Source: Desulfuromonadales bacterium
Lineage (GTDB): Bacteria > Desulfobacterota > Desulfuromonadia > Desulfuromonadales > BM103
Direction: 5' to 3'
Assembly (NCBI GenBank): GCA_027065695.1
Contig: JAMONP010000052.1
Span: forward strand, 124,001-188,000
DNA: 64,000 nucleotides
Both the position numbers and the translations under genes were made by a program. The notes under the pieces are model-generated. The model worked only from the letters and a program-made list of their open reading frames with translations, had not been told where the DNA came from and did no database searches. Positions 1-9,065 of this stretch are shown here, piece after piece; the stretch's first letter is position 1; every line of letters starts with the position of its first letter.

Positions 1-413
1 CCCAGCCGTCCCATCCCTGTGTCAACCTTAAGATGATAATCGATAGTTCGTCCGGCCTCACTCGCGGCACGGTCTAATTGATGAGCGCAGGTCAAATCAT
101 AGAGCACCGGTGTTAACTGATGTTGCAGGACTTCCACCTCCTGTCCATGGAAAACACTGCCCAGGATTATAATCGGCTGCTTAATTCCCAGCCTACGCAA
201 CTCCACACCTTCTTCAAGCAGAGCGACACCGAAGAGGTCGGCACCAGCAGCAGCAAGAATCGGAGCGACATGACTGACACCATGACCATAAGCATTTGCC
301 TTGACCACAGCCAATACATCGCAATCTGCACCGACGGTGCGTTGGATTTCCAGAAAATTATGCCGGAGAGCGACAAGATCGATTTCAACCCGGGTCGGGC
401 GGGGTACAAGCAT
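1..413 (-). CDS. alr: Alanine racemase, N-terminal part (runs off the left edge of the window)
   Basis: Reverse-strand reading from ATG at 413: MLVPRPTRVEIDLVALRHNFLEIQRTVGADCDVLAVVKANAYGHGVSHVAPILAAAGADLFGVALLEEGVELR. It contains the VKANAYGHG PLP-lysine motif. The ORF track lists only other frames here. Confidence 0.93.
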   Translation of the reverse strand, partial: MLVPRPTRVEIDLVALRHNFLEIQRTVGADCDVLAVVKANAYGHGVSHVAPILAAAGADLFGVALLEEGVELRRLGIKQPIIILGSVFHGQEVEVLQHQLTPVLYDLTCAHQLDRAASEAGRTIDYHLKVDTGMGRL

Positions 414-545
414 AGAAATCTCCGCTAAGATTGAAGAGGATCGACATTAAAACATGTGGCTTTGCAGAGTGTAAAGACGTTTAAGAAGTTGACAGTCACT
501 CATGCAATATTCTACGCTGGTGAGATCAAAATGAGAGGTTCTACT

Positions 546-731
546 ATGTGTCTGAATGATGGTCATTTTCTCCTGGTTCAGGATGATCTGGAAACTGCCT
601 TGGAAGATGTCGCTTCGTTGCTGGTCATGAACAAGAAACTACGCTTGATCGATGTTTTCGGCAAGCACCGTGACATCGATGCTACCATCCAGGAAATCGA
701 CTTACTAAATAGTCGGATCGTCCTGGTTTGA
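546..731 (+). CDS. CooT-like small nickel-binding protein
   Basis: MCLNDGHFLLVQDDLETALEDVASLLVMNKKLRLIDVFGKHRDIDATIQEIDLLNSRIVLV. About 61 aa with Met-Cys at the N-terminus, as in the CooT family. The ORF track start (456) is probably too early. Confidence 0.7.
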   Translation: MCLNDGHFLLVQDDLETALEDVASLLVMNKKLRLIDVFGKHRDIDATIQEIDLLNSRIVLV

Positions 732-764
732 TCCCACGCAGAAAGCAGCAAGGAAGCAACAAAG

Positions 765-2192
765 ATGATCAAGGGCCTCTATCTGATTACCCCACAGGGT
801 TCTGACGAGCACATCCTGAATATCGTGCGCGAGGGATTGCGCGGTGGTGTACAAATCGTGCAATACCGCGACAAGCAACGTTCAGCGGAAGCACAGGTCA
901 ACCTGGCACGCCAACTGGTACAATTATGCAAGGAAGTCGAAGCTACCTTCCTGGTCAACGACAGCCCAAACCTCGCGGTTGAAAGTTTTGCCGACGGTGT
1001 GCATCTGGGGCAGAACGACGGTTCGGTTAAAGACGCCCGTAAACTGCTCGGCCCGAACAAAGTGATCGGTGTTTCCACCCGTACCGTCGATCAGGCTCTC
1101 AAGGCCGAGATGGCCGGGGCCGATTACATAGGTGTCGGCAGCATATTCCCGACCAACAGCAAGGACGACACCGAACTGGTCGGACTGGAAGCTCTGCGCA
1201 AAGCGCGCCGAGCCGTCAAGATCCCGCTGGTCGCCATCGGCGGTATCAGCTGGGTCAATGGTTCTGATGCAATTGAGGCAGGAGCCGACTCACTAGCAGT
1301 CATCTCAGCAGTTGCTGAAGACCCGAAACCCGCACTGGCGGCCAGGGAGCTTGCCCTGCTCTTCAATAGCAAAAAAGCCCTTGAAGAAACCCGGGTAATG
1401 ACAATTGCCGGGGCCGATTCCGGTGGCGGTGCAGGGATTCAGGCGGACCTTAAGTCAATTGCCCTGCTCGGCTCCTACGGCACCAGTGCCATCACCGTGC
1501 TGACCGCACAGAATACCATCGGTGTGCATGGACTTTCTCCGGCAGCGGCCGAGTTTGTTGTCAAACAGGCCGAGACGGTCCTGAATGATATCGGAACCGA
1601 CACGCTTAAAACTGGCATGCTCTACAATGCAGAGATTGTCAGCGGGGTGGCCGGAGTTGTCAAGAAATACAGTTTACTCAGCGTGGTTGATCCAGTCATG
1701 GTTGCCAAAAGTGGAACCGCACTGCTGAAACATGAAGCTGTAGAGGCCTTGTGCGGCGAGCTGCTCCCGCGCACCTATTTATTGACACCCAACATTCCGG
1801 AAGCCGAAGCATTGACCGGACTGGCGATACACACCCTTGAAGAGATGGAAAATGCCGCCAAAAGACTACAAGACATGGGCCCACGTCATGTTCTGCTCAA
1901 GGGTGGGCACCGTAAAGAGGATGCAATCGATATCCTCCTGGCAGGGGATACTATACAAAAGCTGACTGCAGAACGTATCGAGACAATCAACACCCATGGC
2001 ACCGGTTGTTCCTATTCAGCCGTTCTTGCCACTTTACTGGCACAAGGACAGCCTCTGATCAAAGCCGCTGAATTGGCCAAACTATTTATCAATGAAGCGA
2101 TTCGCCATGCTGTCCCATTGGGTGGTGGTCACGGCCCGATCAATCATTTTGCAGGGGCAAGAGCCGTCAGAGGTTCTGACTTCAAAAATTAA
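765..2192 (+). CDS. thiED: Bifunctional thiamine-phosphate synthase / hydroxymethylpyrimidine(phosphate) kinase (ThiE-ThiD fusion)
   Basis: N-terminal half is ThiE-like (VQYRDKQRSAEAQ, VNDSPNLAVESFADGVHLGQND, GVGSIFPTNSKDD). C-terminal half is ThiD-like (TIAGADSGGGAGIQADLKSIALLGSYGTSAITVLTAQNT, DPVMVAKSG, HGTGCSYSAVLA). Confidence 0.95.
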   Translation: MIKGLYLITPQGSDEHILNIVREGLRGGVQIVQYRDKQRSAEAQVNLARQLVQLCKEVEATFLVNDSPNLAVESFADGVHLGQNDGSVKDARKLLGPNKVIGVSTRTVDQALKAEMAGADYIGVGSIFPTNSKDDTELVGLEALRKARRAVKIPLVAIGGISWVNGSDAIEAGADSLAVISAVAEDPKPALAARELALLFNSKKALEETRVMTIAGADSGGGAGIQADLKSIALLGSYGTSAITVLTAQNTIGVHGLSPAAAEFVVKQAETVLNDIGTDTLKTGMLYNAEIVSGVAGVVKKYSLLSVVDPVMVAKSGTALLKHEAVEALCGELLPRTYLLTPNIPEAEALTGLAIHTLEEMENAAKRLQDMGPRHVLLKGGHRKEDAIDILLAGDTIQKLTAERIETINTHGTGCSYSAVLATLLAQGQPLIKAAELAKLFINEAIRHAVPLGGGHGPINHFAGARAVRGSDFKN

Positions 2193-2202
2193 AGGCAAAA
2201 TG

Positions 2203-2299
2203 GCCGCGGTGAAAATCTGTCAAGGTCTGTGTTTAAAACATAAAGACCTCAAGATTGTGTCTTTGCCCTTACAGATTTTCACAGATTTTGACCGCGGCT
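2203..2299. repeat. Imperfect long inverted repeat in the thiED-thiC intergenic region
   Basis: Left arm GGCCGCGGTGAAAATCTGTCAAGGTCTGTG pairs imperfectly with right arm ACAGATTTTCACAGATTTTGACCGCGGCT. Confidence 0.75.
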
Positions 2300-2432
2300 A
2301 AACATCAGGTTTTAGTCTTGATCTGCATTCATCAGATTTTATCAGCGTTTTTGATTTTACAAATAAATAACCAAATCGATATGCCAACGACAATTCGCAT
2401 TAACAAAGAGCACTGACAACTAAAGAGGATTC

Positions 2433-3755
2433 ATGAAGAAACAAAACACATTGACTCAACTTGAACTAGCCCGTCAGGGCATTATTTCCGGCAAAATGAA
2501 GCAGGCCGCAGCGATTGAAAACATTGATCCAGAAATCCTGCGCCAGCGCGTTGCCGAAGGCACTGCCGTCATCTGTCATAACAACAATCACACCAACGGT
2601 GTGCCGCTGGCGGTCGGCAAGGGATTGCGCACCAAGGTTAATGCCAACATCGGCACCAGCAAAGATGACACCAGCATCGACAACGAACTGGAAAAAGCCC
2701 GCGTTGCCGTTGCCGCTGGCGCTGATGCCATTATGGACCTTTCGACCGGCGGCCCGATTGATGAGATACGTCGCGCAATCATCAGCGAAACCACAGCCTG
2801 TATCGGTTCGGTGCCGCTCTACCAGGCCGCTGTCGATACGGTAACCAGGAAAAACAAAGCGATGGTCGATATGACTGTCGACGAGATCTTCGACGGTATC
2901 GTCAAACACCTCGATGACGGTGTCGACTTTATCACCGTGCACTGCGGCGTGACCCGCTCCACAGTCGAACGCATGGACAACGAGGGCCGCATCATGGAGG
3001 TAGTCTCACGCGGCGGTTCCTTCACCATCGAATGGATGACACACAATAACGCCGAGAACCCGCTCTTTGAGCATTACGATCGACTGCTGGAAATCGTCAA
3101 ACCTTATGACGCTACCCTCTCCCTCGGCGACGGCTTCCGACCCGGCTGCCTGGCCGACGCAACCGACCGCGCCCAGATTCATGAGCTGATTCTGCTCGGC
3201 GAATTGGCCCAGCGCGCCTGGAAGGCGGGTGTCCAGGTGATGATCGAAGGCCCTGGCCATGTGCCACTCAATCAGATCGAAGCCAACATCCAATTACAGA
3301 AACGCCTCTGTCACGGTGCACCTTTCTACGTGCTAGGCCCACTGGTTACTGACATCGCTCCAGGCTACGACCATATCACCTGCGCTATTGGCGGCACCTT
3401 GGCCGCAGCCGCGGGGGCCGACTTCCTCTGCTACGTCACAGCCAGTGAGCATCTGCGCCTGCCGACGATAGAGGATGTCCACGAAGGGGTCATGGCCTGC
3501 CGCATCGCTGCCCATGCCGGCGATATTGTCAAGGAACTACCCGGCGCTATCGACAAAGACATCGCCATGGCAAAATGCCGTAAGGACCTTGACTGGGAAG
3601 GCCAGTTCGCTCTCGCCATTGACCCTGAAAAAGCCCGTCGTATACGCGCAGAATCGGGTGTTGATGAAGAGCACGGTGCCTGTACTATGTGTGGGGAGTT
3701 TTGTGCTTATAAAGTTATGAATGAGAGGGGCAAATCCGTGGCGAGTAACGAGTAG
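2433..3755 (+). CDS. thiC: Phosphomethylpyrimidine synthase ThiC
   Basis: ThiC-like over its full length, including EGPGHVPLNQIEANI, GPLVTDIAPGYDHI and the C-terminal Fe-S motif CTMCGEFCAYK. Confidence 0.97.
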   Translation: MKKQNTLTQLELARQGIISGKMKQAAAIENIDPEILRQRVAEGTAVICHNNNHTNGVPLAVGKGLRTKVNANIGTSKDDTSIDNELEKARVAVAAGADAIMDLSTGGPIDEIRRAIISETTACIGSVPLYQAAVDTVTRKNKAMVDMTVDEIFDGIVKHLDDGVDFITVHCGVTRSTVERMDNEGRIMEVVSRGGSFTIEWMTHNNAENPLFEHYDRLLEIVKPYDATLSLGDGFRPGCLADATDRAQIHELILLGELAQRAWKAGVQVMIEGPGHVPLNQIEANIQLQKRLCHGAPFYVLGPLVTDIAPGYDHITCAIGGTLAAAAGADFLCYVTASEHLRLPTIEDVHEGVMACRIAAHAGDIVKELPGAIDKDIAMAKCRKDLDWEGQFALAIDPEKARRIRAESGVDEEHGACTMCGEFCAYKVMNERGKSVASNE

Positions 3756-3781
3756 CGTCGGACGTAAAAAAGCTGACATTT

Positions 3782-3819
3782 AAAAGGGGAACACTGCAAG
3801 CGGAGCGTTCCCCTTTTTT
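3782..3819 (+). terminator. Rho-independent terminator after thiC
   Basis: AAAGGGGAAC ... GTTCCCCTTTTTT hairpin followed by T-rich sequence, just downstream of the thiC stop. Confidence 0.85.
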
Positions 3820-3968
3820 ATCTTTTTCAAGCGGTTATATCTGCGGCATGCAACGACTTACTTGTGGAATTGCTGCAATTTTGCCAATTTATGTCAGTCG
3901 ACAGGTGACAATTTACGCCAACAGAAGGGATCTTACCTCTTCAGCAGCTGCAACATCCTAACGGGTTG

Positions 3969-4904
3969 CTATAGCATAAATCTCAGGTTTGGGTACTTGT
4001 CGAGAGAGTCTTGTAGTTTCTCCTGCAATACCTCAGGCATGCTGCTCTTGAGTTCGCCTGCCGTCTTTAAAAAATCTGCCTCCAATTTACGAGTTGACAC
4101 GGTGAAAGCATCAAGCGTACCAGGGGTAGAGATACTCAGTGCGTAGATTTTTTCGTAAACTTTTTGGAGTCTGACCAGATTCTTTCTTGCCGGGATAAAT
4201 TTTTCCGACGACTCACTTAGTTTGCCTACTGCAGCACTTATTCTTGCTTTAGCCCTCTGCGACTTGTCCAAATCTTTCTGGCTAGGGCGTGGAGGGATAT
4301 TGGTGTTTTCTACTGTCTCCTTCCACCCGGAGGAAATGTCAGCAATGGTTTTAAGACTCAAGTCTGTTCCTGCCTTGACCCCGTAGAGTGCCACGATAAA
4401 GCTCTTCGCATATTTTTGGTCTGCTTGCTTATCCAGATAAACCTTGGTCATACCGCCAATCAGGACAAGAGCCAGCAAGGCAATGACGGCATAAGTCAAA
4501 CCCTTCTTGCGGGTTTTATGATCAGAGGGTACCTTACTCTGTTCAGGGGCGACCTTACCAGAGCTTTCCCACACAGCAGGCTGGGCTCGTCGTCCACGAC
4601 CAAAACTGAAACTAAAGCTGGAACCGGCTTTTTTCCGTTTGCGAGCGACAGGTTTTGAAGATTGGACGATACAGTAATCGGGACATAAACAACCACATTG
4701 CATACATAACATTTCGTGGCCGAGCTCATGACCACAACCGATGCAGTAGATCTTACCCTGTTTTTTGTAGGCCCTCAGCATGAATTCTTCACGTTGAGTC
4801 CAGTACTTCTGTTTGCATTCAGGGCAACTCTGAGAACCGCCAGCAGAAATTTCCTGCTCGGAGACTTCGATTAAAGCGTCACATTTAGGACATGGGCACT
4901 TCAT
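3969..4904 (-). CDS. Hypothetical zinc-ribbon, single-TM protein
   Basis: N-terminal paired Cys motifs (CPKC...CPEC; CIGC...CMQCGCLCPDYC), a Lys/Arg-rich linker, one hydrophobic segment (GLTYAVIALLALVLIGGMTKVYL), then a charged alpha-helical C-terminal region. Confidence 0.75.
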   Translation of the reverse strand: MKCPCPKCDALIEVSEQEISAGGSQSCPECKQKYWTQREEFMLRAYKKQGKIYCIGCGHELGHEMLCMQCGCLCPDYCIVQSSKPVARKRKKAGSSFSFSFGRGRRAQPAVWESSGKVAPEQSKVPSDHKTRKKGLTYAVIALLALVLIGGMTKVYLDKQADQKYAKSFIVALYGVKAGTDLSLKTIADISSGWKETVENTNIPPRPSQKDLDKSQRAKARISAAVGKLSESSEKFIPARKNLVRLQKVYEKIYALSISTPGTLDAFTVSTRKLEADFLKTAGELKSSMPEVLQEKLQDSLDKYPNLRFML

Positions 4905-4992
4905 GATTCAACCACCTTTTCAAAGGGACCACTTGAAGGGGAGCGATCCTTCAGCACCAAGGTTATATCTTTGTAATACAAAAGGCACATGG

Positions 4993-5523
4993 CTAGAAGT
5001 CCTCCCCTACTCCAATCCAGCTACCATCACTGGCGCGTACAATATCATCCTTACTCTGTGGATCGTCAATAATCGTCTGGTACACACCATCCTGGCCGCG
5101 ACTAAAAAGGTCAAAGTCAGTATTCAAGTCTTCGATGCCAAGCGGTTTCTGTCTCGGCACACCAGGATTACCGATTCTCAAGTAGATGTAATCGTTCCCC
5201 CAAGGATCCTTCATACCATCCAGCCCCACCTCAGCCAGGGAATTTGGCAAACGATCCATATCAATAAATCTTGCCCATATGTCTTTCTCGACACCACGAA
5301 TTTCTGCAATCGCCCTGGTGTTTCTGACCTTGTTGACAAAATGGCTAAACGTCGGCATGACCATCAAGGCCAACACCGCGATGATGGCCATGACCATAAT
5401 TATCTCGACCAAGGTAAATCCAGCATTGTTGTTCAATCGCTTAGGTTGCCTGGAGACGACTGAAAGCCCTTTAGGCGACGCCGAAGAATCCTCGGTCGCA
5501 ATGTTCAAATCTATCACTTTCAT
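4993..5523 (-). CDS. Type II secretion/type IV pilin-like pseudopilin (GspG-like)
   Basis: Prepilin cleavage motif NNNAG|FTLVEIIMVMAIIAVLALMVMPTF and a GspG-like C-terminal region (LPNSLAEVG...DPWGNDYIYL). Start is uncertain: ATG at 5523 gives a 35-aa leader, and an internal TTG would give LNNNAG|FTLVE. Confidence 0.85.
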   Translation of the reverse strand: MKVIDLNIATEDSSASPKGLSVVSRQPKRLNNNAGFTLVEIIMVMAIIAVLALMVMPTFSHFVNKVRNTRAIAEIRGVEKDIWARFIDMDRLPNSLAEVGLDGMKDPWGNDYIYLRIGNPGVPRQKPLGIEDLNTDFDLFSRGQDGVYQTIIDDPQSKDDIVRASDGSWIGVGEDF

Positions 5524-5739
5524 AATAGTTTTCTCACATATCTGTTCAAGACAAAAACTTGCTATTAAACGGCTTGGAGCTAACAACGTATAGGTTCATC
5601 TTACTCACCAACAATAAGACTGCACTCAACATCCATGCAACTATAGCGCCACATGTACAGCAAGGGACAACCTCACATCAGACTATTCAAGATTTTCCTC
5701 GTCCCACATCCAACATTGCTCGCTCCCAGGAGTTTAACC

Positions 5740-7656
5740 CTACCTCCCTAGATAAGTATAAGACAGCAACATCTTATCCAGCAACTCAATAAAATGACTG
5801 GTCTCCTCAAAAGGGACCTTGCGCGAGGCGACTCTTTTCTCCAGAGTATCACGAACATGTTTTAAAATTTCCGGTCCTTTATACTGCACGTATTTGAGGC
5901 TCTCCCAAGTGGCGTCGCCCTGGATCACCGTGTCGATCTTATAGTTGGTCTTTTTATTAAAAGTAATATGTACAGCGTTAGTATCACCGAACAGGTTGTG
6001 CATGTCGCCAAGGATCTCCTGATAGGCACCGATCATGAAGAAACCGACAAAATAAGCCTCTTCCCCTTGCACCTTGTGTAGTGGCAGAAAATTGGTACGG
6101 CCATGTTCCCCAACAAAACTGCTGACCTCACCATCGGAATCACAGGTAATATCAGCGATGCTAGCCATGACATCAGGTTTCTGGTTAAGACGTTGCAGCG
6201 GCATAACAGGAAAAAGCTGATCAATTGCCCAAGAGTCTGGCACCGACTGGAAGAGTGAAAAGTTAGCGAAGTAAGTCTGACGCAGACTCAGTTGAAAATG
6301 CTGCAACTCTTCAGGAACCGGCTGCATCCGCTCAACAATGCTGTTGATCTTGATAAAAATCTTATTACAGAGCCATTCGGCCAACGCCCGGTCGTGCAAA
6401 TTCAGGTAACCAAGGCTGAAAAGACTGACGGCCTCCTGAATTAACTGCAAGGTATCATGGTAATCCTCGCGTAACGAGTGACGATCAAGGCTCTGGTAGA
6501 TATCGTTAAGCTTCTTGACCGTAGGCGAGAGTTTCTCTGCCTCTTCCAGGACATCGTCGTAATCTGGCAAGGCATTCTGGGTGCTGGTATTGAGAATATT
6601 GGTAATCAGCACCGAGTAGTGGGCGACGATTGCTCGTCCTGACTCTGAGATGATATCTGGACAGGTCACACCGGCATCATCGCAGACATTCTTGACCTGA
6701 TAAATGACATCGCTGGCATACTCTTCGACCGAGTAATTAACGCTGGAAAAGTAACTCGATTTGGAGCCATCATAATCGACTCCAAGCCCTCCACCTATGT
6801 CCAGATACTTGAGGCCAACCCCCAGTTTCTTAAGCTCTGCATAAATTCGACTACCTTCGACCAGGGCGTTCTTGATCTTGTCAATCTTGGTAATCTGACT
6901 GCCAATATGAAAATGCAGAAGATTCACCTGTTCGAGCAGGTCGTGTTCTTTAAGCAGGTCGACCGCTGCAAGAAGTTCTGAAATCTTCAGGCCAAATTTT
7001 GCATCGCTGCCCCCGGAAGTTGACCACTTGCCTGTCCCCTTCGAGGAGAGTTTCACCCGGATACCGAGCTTCGGTACTATGTCGAGCTTTCTTGCCAGGG
7101 TGATAATTTTTTCCAGCTCGAAGAGTTTTTCGACCACAAGGGTAATGTCGTAACCGATCTTGCCAGCATAGAGGACCGTTTCTATAAAAGCCTCATCCTT
7201 GTAACCGTTACAGATGATCGGTAACTTCTTACCGGTGGCCACGGAGATCGCTGCAACCAATTCAGGCTTGGAGCCAACCTCAAGACCGATGTTGTGCTTC
7301 TTGCCAAACTCGGTGATCGCCTCGACCACCTGACGTTGCTGATTGACTTTTATCGGATAAAAAGTCTGATAACCGGCAGGATAATCGTTCTCTTCGATGG
7401 CGTTGTTGAAGGCCCGGTTAATGGCATCAATCCGGCCTTTCAGTACATTCATGAAACGGATCAGGATCGGTGGTTTGATCTTGCGTTTGATCAGATCATC
7501 AATGAGTGCCCGCAGATCGATGGAATACTTAGAATGCGGCGAAGGATGAACACAGACATGCCCTTTACGGTTGATGGAGAAGAAGCCATCACCCCAGTTG
7601 TCAATATTGTAAATCACAGCGGACTTTTTGGCTGACCAACGTTCCATATTCCTCAC
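5740..7656 (-). CDS. speA: Biosynthetic arginine decarboxylase
   Basis: 638 aa SpeA-like protein: YPIKVNQQRQVVEAI, GLEVGSKPELVAA, LHFHIGSQI, DIGGGLGVDYDGS, SESGRAIVAHYSVL. Confidence 0.96.
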   Translation of the reverse strand: MRNMERWSAKKSAVIYNIDNWGDGFFSINRKGHVCVHPSPHSKYSIDLRALIDDLIKRKIKPPILIRFMNVLKGRIDAINRAFNNAIEENDYPAGYQTFYPIKVNQQRQVVEAITEFGKKHNIGLEVGSKPELVAAISVATGKKLPIICNGYKDEAFIETVLYAGKIGYDITLVVEKLFELEKIITLARKLDIVPKLGIRVKLSSKGTGKWSTSGGSDAKFGLKISELLAAVDLLKEHDLLEQVNLLHFHIGSQITKIDKIKNALVEGSRIYAELKKLGVGLKYLDIGGGLGVDYDGSKSSYFSSVNYSVEEYASDVIYQVKNVCDDAGVTCPDIISESGRAIVAHYSVLITNILNTSTQNALPDYDDVLEEAEKLSPTVKKLNDIYQSLDRHSLREDYHDTLQLIQEAVSLFSLGYLNLHDRALAEWLCNKIFIKINSIVERMQPVPEELQHFQLSLRQTYFANFSLFQSVPDSWAIDQLFPVMPLQRLNQKPDVMASIADITCDSDGEVSSFVGEHGRTNFLPLHKVQGEEAYFVGFFMIGAYQEILGDMHNLFGDTNAVHITFNKKTNYKIDTVIQGDATWESLKYVQYKGPEILKHVRDTLEKRVASRKVPFEETSHFIELLDKMLLSYTYLGR

Positions 7657-7691
7657 CCGTAGATGAAATGTACTTCCTTATCCAAGAAATT

Positions 7692-7790
7692 CCACCACGA
7701 AGGACACGAAGACCGCGAAGAGGGGAAATGCCTAAAGCCCCAAAACGTACAGAAAAAGTCTTTCTTCGTGAATTTCGTGTTCTTCGTGGT
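7692..7790. repeat. Dispersed-type CACGAAG inverted repeat between nspC and speA
   Basis: Left arm CCACGAAGGACACGAAGACCGCGAAGAGG is imperfectly complementary to right arm TTTCTTCGTGAATTTCGTGTTCTTCGTGGT. Confidence 0.8.
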
Positions 7791-7807
7791 TAAAAGGCTT
7801 CATAAAT

Positions 7808-8962
7808 TCAGGAAAGACGCCCCCGGAAATCCTCATAATTAAAACTTCTCACCACTGTCAATTTTCCCGTATCAGGTTCAAAGGTACAGAGATGCGGGTG
7901 GTAGATACCATTAAATGTGCTGGTTTTGACCATGGTGTAGTGCGCCATATCGAGAAAAACCAGCCGATTACCTGGGCTCAGCGATCGCTCGAAAGACCAG
8001 TCACCAATGATATCACCAGCCAGACAGGACGGCCCAGCGAAGCGATAAGTGTGTGCTTTGGCACCGGGATCAAAACCCCCTTGAACTTCAGGTCGGTAAG
8101 GCATCTCCAGAATATCCGGCATGTGGCAGGTTGCAGAGACATCAAGAATGGCCGTATCGATTTCATTATGCGCAACGTCCAGAACTTCACTAATCAATAA
8201 ACCGGTACCGATAACAATGGCCTCGCCCGGTTCGAGGTAAACTTCGACTTTGTATTTCTCTTGGAAATATCTGATCAGTTCAATAAGGCCATCTATGTCA
8301 TAACCCTCACGGGTGATGTGGTGACCACCGCCAAAGTTAAGCCATTTCATCTGCGGCAGAAACTCGCCAAATTTCTCTTCAAAAACCTTTGCAGTACGGG
8401 CCAGAGGTGCAAACATGTGTTCACAGAGGGTGTGAAAATGCAGCCCTTCCACGCCGGTCAGTGATTTATCGTCAAACTCACTCCGACAGATCCCGAGTCG
8501 TGAGTTCGGTGCACAGGGGTCGTAGAGTTCGGTGTGTCCTTCCGAGTGTTCAGGATTAACACGCAAGCCGACTGACACCTTCACCTGCTCTTTATCCCAA
8601 AGCGGTCGGAAGCGTTCTAGCTGATTAAAGGAGTTAAAAACCAGATGATCAGAGATTGACAGCAGTTCGACAATGTCGTTCTCTTTGAATGCCGCTGCAA
8701 AGGAGTGCACTTCACCACCGAACTTCTCGTGGCCAAGGCGGGCTTCCCAGAGTGACGAGGCACAGACACCATGTAGCGTCTTACGAATCAATGGAAAAGT
8801 ATCCCACATGGCAAAAGCTTTGAGTGCCAGCAATATCTTCACTCCACTGCGCCGCTGCACCTCGTCGAGAATGGCCAGATTATGGCGCAAGCGACCCAAG
8901 TTGATCACATAAGCTGGCGATGGAGCCAGATTGAGGATTTTTTCAATGTCGATACTGGTCAA
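7808..8962 (-). CDS. nspC: Carboxynorspermidine/carboxyspermidine decarboxylase
   Basis: LALKAFAMWDTFPLIRKTLHGVCASSLWEARLG, GLHFHTLCE, LNFGGGHHIT, EPGEAIVIGTG, DIIGDWSF; NspC-like fold-III PLP decarboxylase. Confidence 0.95.
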   Translation of the reverse strand: MTSIDIEKILNLAPSPAYVINLGRLRHNLAILDEVQRRSGVKILLALKAFAMWDTFPLIRKTLHGVCASSLWEARLGHEKFGGEVHSFAAAFKENDIVELLSISDHLVFNSFNQLERFRPLWDKEQVKVSVGLRVNPEHSEGHTELYDPCAPNSRLGICRSEFDDKSLTGVEGLHFHTLCEHMFAPLARTAKVFEEKFGEFLPQMKWLNFGGGHHITREGYDIDGLIELIRYFQEKYKVEVYLEPGEAIVIGTGLLISEVLDVAHNEIDTAILDVSATCHMPDILEMPYRPEVQGGFDPGAKAHTYRFAGPSCLAGDIIGDWSFERSLSPGNRLVFLDMAHYTMVKTSTFNGIYHPHLCTFEPDTGKLTVVRSFNYEDFRGRLS

Positions 8963-9065
8963 AAAACTAAACCTTTTTCAACGCAAAGACGCAGAGATAC
9001 AAAGAAGACCAAAAAACTATTCGATACACTCTGAGCTGTGGTTAACAAGCCTCAAGCCCCTGCCG

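Noticed and set aside
2193-2432. Possible TPP riboswitch upstream of thiC
   Set aside because: Looked for the conserved TPP core elements by eye and did not find them; an Infernal search would be needed to settle it.
4903-5463. 186-aa plus-strand ORF
   Set aside because: Mostly antisense to the pseudopilin gene, which has a clear prepilin motif.
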